Below the pieces are notes generated by a model, which saw only the letters and a list, made by a program, of their open reading frames with translations, made no database searches and had not been told where the DNA came from. A stretch of DNA of 64,000 nt. It comes from Cotesia glomerata (lineage: Eukaryota > Arthropoda > Insecta > Hymenoptera > Braconidae). The DNA lies in contig NC_058158.1 in the NCBI RefSeq assembly GCF_020080835.1, positions 7,626,001-7,690,000 on the forward strand, in the 5' to 3' direction. Below, in pieces: positions 59,524-64,000 of the stretch. Each line of letters begins with the position of its first letter. The stretch's first letter is position 1. The position numbers and the translations under genes were made by a program.

Positions 59524-62500
59524 GTGAGATTTTTTTAATTATTACACTGAAAAAAAGTTCACTTGAGCCAAGAAAATAGTTTTCTTCTTAATTATTTTCT
59601 TGAGAAAAAATTTTTTTTTGATAAGAAATTTCACTTATTCCAACAAAATTAATTCTCTTGCTTTAAGAAGTATGTATCTTGATCTAAAAAAATTTATTTA
59701 AGTTAAGAAAATTTTGTTTTGAGAAAATTCAGCTTCTTGCTCCAAAAAATTTAGTTCTTGATAGAAGTAAATTTTCTTGTCTTGAGAAAATTTCTCTCTT
59801 GCTCCAAAAAATTAAATATAAAAATAGAAGTAAATTTTCATTAATATTTTTATTGATTCAAATGTCAAATGGGAAGATCAAATAATATTGAATCATTTTT
59901 TTTCATTCAATATGTATAATTGCACGCTAAAATAATATAAAATGGGTATCAAATATTCAAGAGAAAAATTTTCTCAAGGTGAGAAAATTTTTTTCTCAGC
60001 TGAAGTAGGTGGCGCTGCTTCCTTAAAGTATCTAAAAATCTTGATTAAATATAAAAATTTATTGTATCAAGTATTATGATAATTTGAATTAAGAAAAAAT
60101 TACTTCCACCAAGAATATAATTTCAAGAAAAATTTTTACTTCGGCCAAAAATTTTCTTGAGTCAAGAATTATGTTCTCCAGTCAAGAAATTTTTCTTTCT
60201 GTGTATCATTATCATGTTTCAATACAATATTTATTAAGGTCACTCGTCTACCCTAAAAATAGCTCTTGAAATTATTCCAGGGGGTTGTTGTATTATGTTC
60301 ATTATTACACAGTTATTATAAGCCGACAAAAAAGTGATCAATCTTGCAAAACTTGTTCAACATTATAAATGAATTCATCTCTCATCGTGGTACTTAATTC
60401 TTGATTTTTCGATCATTCTTCTCTGTTCATCACTCAGTTCTCGATTCACTCACACAAAGCTGGTGTGATGTGCTGCTGCTCCATCCACTGGGAATTGAAA
60501 AGAGCTAAGTTTACCGCACGGTAGGATAGAAGTCTACCTAAAAGTTCAAGGGTGTGTTACACCGGCACGGTTCGGTTGCGATGAGCGTTTCGGGTCATGC
60601 CAAAATTCGTAACTAAAAGGTTTCGTGTTTCTTTCCCCTCTTGCTAGGGTTTACGCTCGACTACTGCTACTCCTTACTTACTGTGTACTCTCATACAGCA
60701 TACAGTGTAGACTATTGTACACAAGTACTATCATACTACCTAACCAGTAAGCAGTAAGCACCAAACAAGCTGGTATAAGTTTAAGTATAGGTTTAGGTAT
60801 AGGTATGTATACATGGTATGATCGTCGCTGCTGTACGTCGTGTCGTGTCGACCGGAACTTCTCTCTGACAGCTTCAAGAGACAATGGTAATTCCCATGAG
60901 AAAGGAATAACATGTCCCTTACGACATTGTTGTTTTCGACTACCAAACTCCTCTCCTCTGGTCTCTTGTCTGTATGCTTTGTTACTCAGGAATTTTTCAG
61001 GTCATGAGTCTGTTCCCAACTATCACACGCGTTTTATATATAATACCTTTTTTTTTTTTTTATTTCCTTAGAACAATAACTCGGCACTTTGTATTAATTT
61101 AATAAAAACAACAAAAAATTTTATACTAATTGTTATCGTATAAATGTATAAATATATATTTATATATAACACGCGATGACGTAATTAGAGAATCTTGAAG
61201 GACGTCATATGATGTTGTAAACAACCCGGAGCAAAAATACGGAGTTTAAAAGCCTTAAAAGATTGAACGCTTTTGAGGTTTACTTTAAAATCCCAAAAAA
61301 GATAATATATTAAGTTATTTCAATACACAATCACTAAAGGGCTTTTGTATATTATGCTACACATAACACACAACAGCGTAAGTCTAGCATTTGCATACTT
61401 AACTCACACTGTATACGATACCATATACCATACCAGTTTCAGTGCAGACATAACAGCCCTATCTTTGTCTTGTTTGTATATGTATAGAGATATATATATT
61501 GTGTATCTGCTACTGTACTAGCTGTGCATCATTCAAAGCGGATAAACCGTTTTGGTATTAGGCAGAGGCAAGCATAAGCAGCAACACAAGAGCACCCGCA
61601 GGCAGACGTTACAAGTTTACAACACAAGTGATCCCTGGTATTCGACGCCACTATATATCTACCCATAACGTGAAAAGGGAATACCTTTCTCCCCCTATTC
61701 TACAGAAGTGTTGTATGAGCCTACAGAATAATTCAAAATGTTACACGTGTGACCTCACAACCTCGTTCTTTGTTAACAATTTACCGGAATATACCTCATC
61801 AAAATATCATTCCAGCCTATTACAAATTGCTCTGGCAATTTTTTTTCATTCCTCCAAAAAAACCAGCTCCAAAATATTTAATAAGCTGTCGGTTTATTGT
61901 GTGATTAATTAATCGATATTTTTTTTTTTTTTTTTTTTTTTTATTAAATTGGTATTTAATAAATAAATTCTTTTTTTTTTTTTTTTACTTGGAAATTAAT
62001 TTATTCCGAGTTTTACGTAATTCAATAGGGACAGACGGATGATGCTGAATTAACAGAGTGCGGCGAGAGATAGTTCCCTTTGTGCGTAAAACGACGGGAG
62101 GTACACATCTCGAGTCCCCTAATATAGCGTAAAGGGCAACGGCACATTGTGTTCCATATGAGTTTTTTTTTTCCCCATATAGATATATAAATAACCGTCG
62201 GCATGTAGAGTAGAAATATATAACAATAATAATAAAAAATATATAAAAGCCTTACTCTGCACTATATGCACAAAAGTATACTACGTATTACATGAAAATT
62301 CTTGCTCTGTCTGACCAAGACTGTCTCATCGGTAGTCTGGACTATCTATAGATCTGGCCAGGATATGAAGTAGGATGTTCTGGGTATTTGTATTTGTATT
62401 TGTGTGTATATGTGTATTGACCTGGTCTAGCACAGAGTACCTACCTAAGCCTCCTCGTTAAAACGATCCTTTCCGCTTGAACAGTATGAGCGGCGGGTGG

Positions 62501-64000
62501 CCGAAGTCATGGTTTAAATGGGCATTTAAAGGGCTGTATAGCCAAACAATACTGAGATTTAAAAGTAATATAAAGAAAAGAAGAAAGAGAGGAGGTGTTT
62601 ACTTCGTCAACTTATGTACACTAAATCCTTCAACACTTATTAACTTTTATTTTCTATTCTTTATCTTTCTTTTAAATTTTAGTTTTAACAAGCAAAGGTT
62701 CTTTTTACGAGTAACCATCAAAGTTAAATTATATTAGGCAAGGTGAGGTTTAGTTATTATTTTCAGTGGACAAATCGGATAAATTAGATGCGAATGATTT
62801 CTGTTCGTGGAAAAAGAAAACACGGTTGGCGTGAGTTTAAGGAGATAATTCGGTAGGAATTTAGTTAAACTCCATCCAGACTTCGTTGATCATTGATTTA
62901 TTATGGTGTGTGTATTATAGCTGTTGTAAATACCAGCTGGTGATGTACGACCATGACCGCAGCGCCAGCATTTCCTCTACTAAACTACCATACAGCTTCA
63001 GGATCACTCATACAGTCGCTGCATCTTCTGTACATTCTCTGGTACACATACTTGTACTCGTCTATTTCGTATATGTATATATATATATACACATACAACT
63101 GCAGATGAAGCAGCAGCTCCGAGATAAAGGCCACCAATGACAGCGACAACAACAGCAACAGCAACAACTTACACTGAAAACTATCTGCTATGTGTATATA
63201 TAATACTTACACTACGACTGCGACTCATTCGGTTCCTTTTCTTCCTCAAGAGTTGTTTCTTGATTTATAATAGCCGTATACGATATCCCTTGTGTCTCTA
63301 CTCCCTTTTATTTCTCTGTGTATCTTCGCTCCCTTATATTTTCTCTCTTGCGTCACAATTTCGCGTATACATTGTGTGTACGGTGCCATAATACAGTAGT
63401 AAAACCATACAGAATGGAATGGATGAGACTTTACATCTTTTTGTCTTCTTTCCTGCTCCGTTTTTATTATTATTTCCAAGGCGCTCTTTTTATAGACATA
63501 CTTATTGTTATTATTTTTTGTTCTGTCGCTGTGTTAAATTCTCTATAAACCATTGACACCGGGTCGTATTATTTTTATTTGGCAAAAAGGGGCTCCAAGA
63601 TTTGCCTCCGCTAGTCCTAAATGTATCGATCAACCGGAGATTTTTTTTTTCATTCACAAATCCAAATTTAGATACTCTTTAATATAAATATTTTTATTCT
63701 TTTGCCTACGGTTCGCTATAAGATCGTTAATGTCTAATAAATATTCAAACGAGCTTGTCCTACTAATTGTCTGAGTAATCAATTAATCGTAAATCAATAT
63801 TATTTATTTTTTAATAATTCATAAATTGTAGGGTATAAAAAATAATTAATGTTTGATATTAAAAATTTTATTTATTACTTTTAGAATTTTTTACATTTAA
63901 TTATCTCATTAAAAAAATAAAAGGGATTTATTAGATAAGCGTGTAGAAAAAAGGTTTTAACGATTGATAATTCTATTTTATTATTTATTCGTAATATTAT
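59524..64000 (+). other. Start of a long intron of the MBD-like gene
   Basis: Begins with GTGAGA. After a TIR element (59543-60205) it contains GC-richer islands at about 60.45-61.05, 61.35-61.9, 62.0-62.55 and 62.9-63.4 kb, T-runs at 61919-61943, and AGGTATAGGT/TTAGG-like short repeats at 60770-60805. No downstream exon continuing the MBD domain was recognised before the window ends. Confidence 0.45.
59543..60205. mobile_element. TIR element with TACACTGAAAAAAA ends, carrying a CTCF-like site
   Basis: The left end TACACTGAAAAAAAGTTCAC faces the right end, whose complement is TACACAGAAAGAAAAATTTC. The interior is full of CTTGA/TCAAG, AAGAAAATTT and TTGCTCCAAAAAATT words in both orientations. 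TA borders both ends. It begins 20 bases after the 5' splice site of the MBD-like gene. AGGTGGCGCTG at 60007-60017 matches the insect CTCF core. No transposase ORF. Confidence 0.55.

Noticed and set aside
1..64000. tRNA, rRNA, known spliceosomal RNA or familiar miRNA genes
   Set aside because: I looked for B-box words, conserved miRNA seeds and U-RNA signatures by eye and found none convincing; a covariance-model scan would be decisive.

Overview
The window looks like nuclear DNA of an insect, most likely a hymenopteran and probably a parasitoid wasp. The DNA is AT-rich, the genes are split by short introns with GT..AG ends and AT-rich or T-rich 3' ends, the recognisable proteins match insect orthologues, and terminal-inverted-repeat (TIR) elements and Helitrons are dense. 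The species call is inference. I see no prokaryotic, phage, tRNA, rRNA or CRISPR sequence.

Layout. From 1 to about 31.8 kb I find no convincing protein gene. This is a gene desert in which moderately GC-rich, CpG-containing islands sit in an AT-rich background. It carries a nested transposon (7504-8700), a Helitron (10329-10898), several MITE copies and microsatellites. From 31.8 kb onward four genes lie on the + strand: (1) a DONSON / humpty dumpty replication factor (coding 32718-36390, 4 coding exons, 570 aa); (2) a BTB-C2H2 zinc-finger transcription factor with an AT-hook (coding 43763-45847, or to 46159 by an alternative last exon; non-coding 5' exons from about 41.2 kb); (3) a type I DnaJ co-chaperone, orthologue of Droj2/DNAJA1 (50430-53222, 4 coding exons, 394 aa); (4) the first coding exon (57968-59523) of a polyQ-rich protein whose exon stops inside the start of an MBD-like motif, probably the six-banded / MBD5-6 family, with the rest of the gene beyond the window.

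The genes do not form a pathway: they are a replication-initiation factor, a transcription factor, a chaperone and a chromatin protein. They share a mobile-element landscape. Two copies of one Helitron-like element, in opposite orientation, flank DONSON exons 2-4. Large TTAA-ended palindromes sit in the third coding intron of each of the three complete genes. An AT-rich repeat occurs inverted on either side of the DnaJ gene. Motif candidates near the genes include NRF-1/ewg-like palindromes, a DRE-like site and CTCF-like sites, one of them inside a transposon. All motif calls are by eye and need scoring against position matrices.
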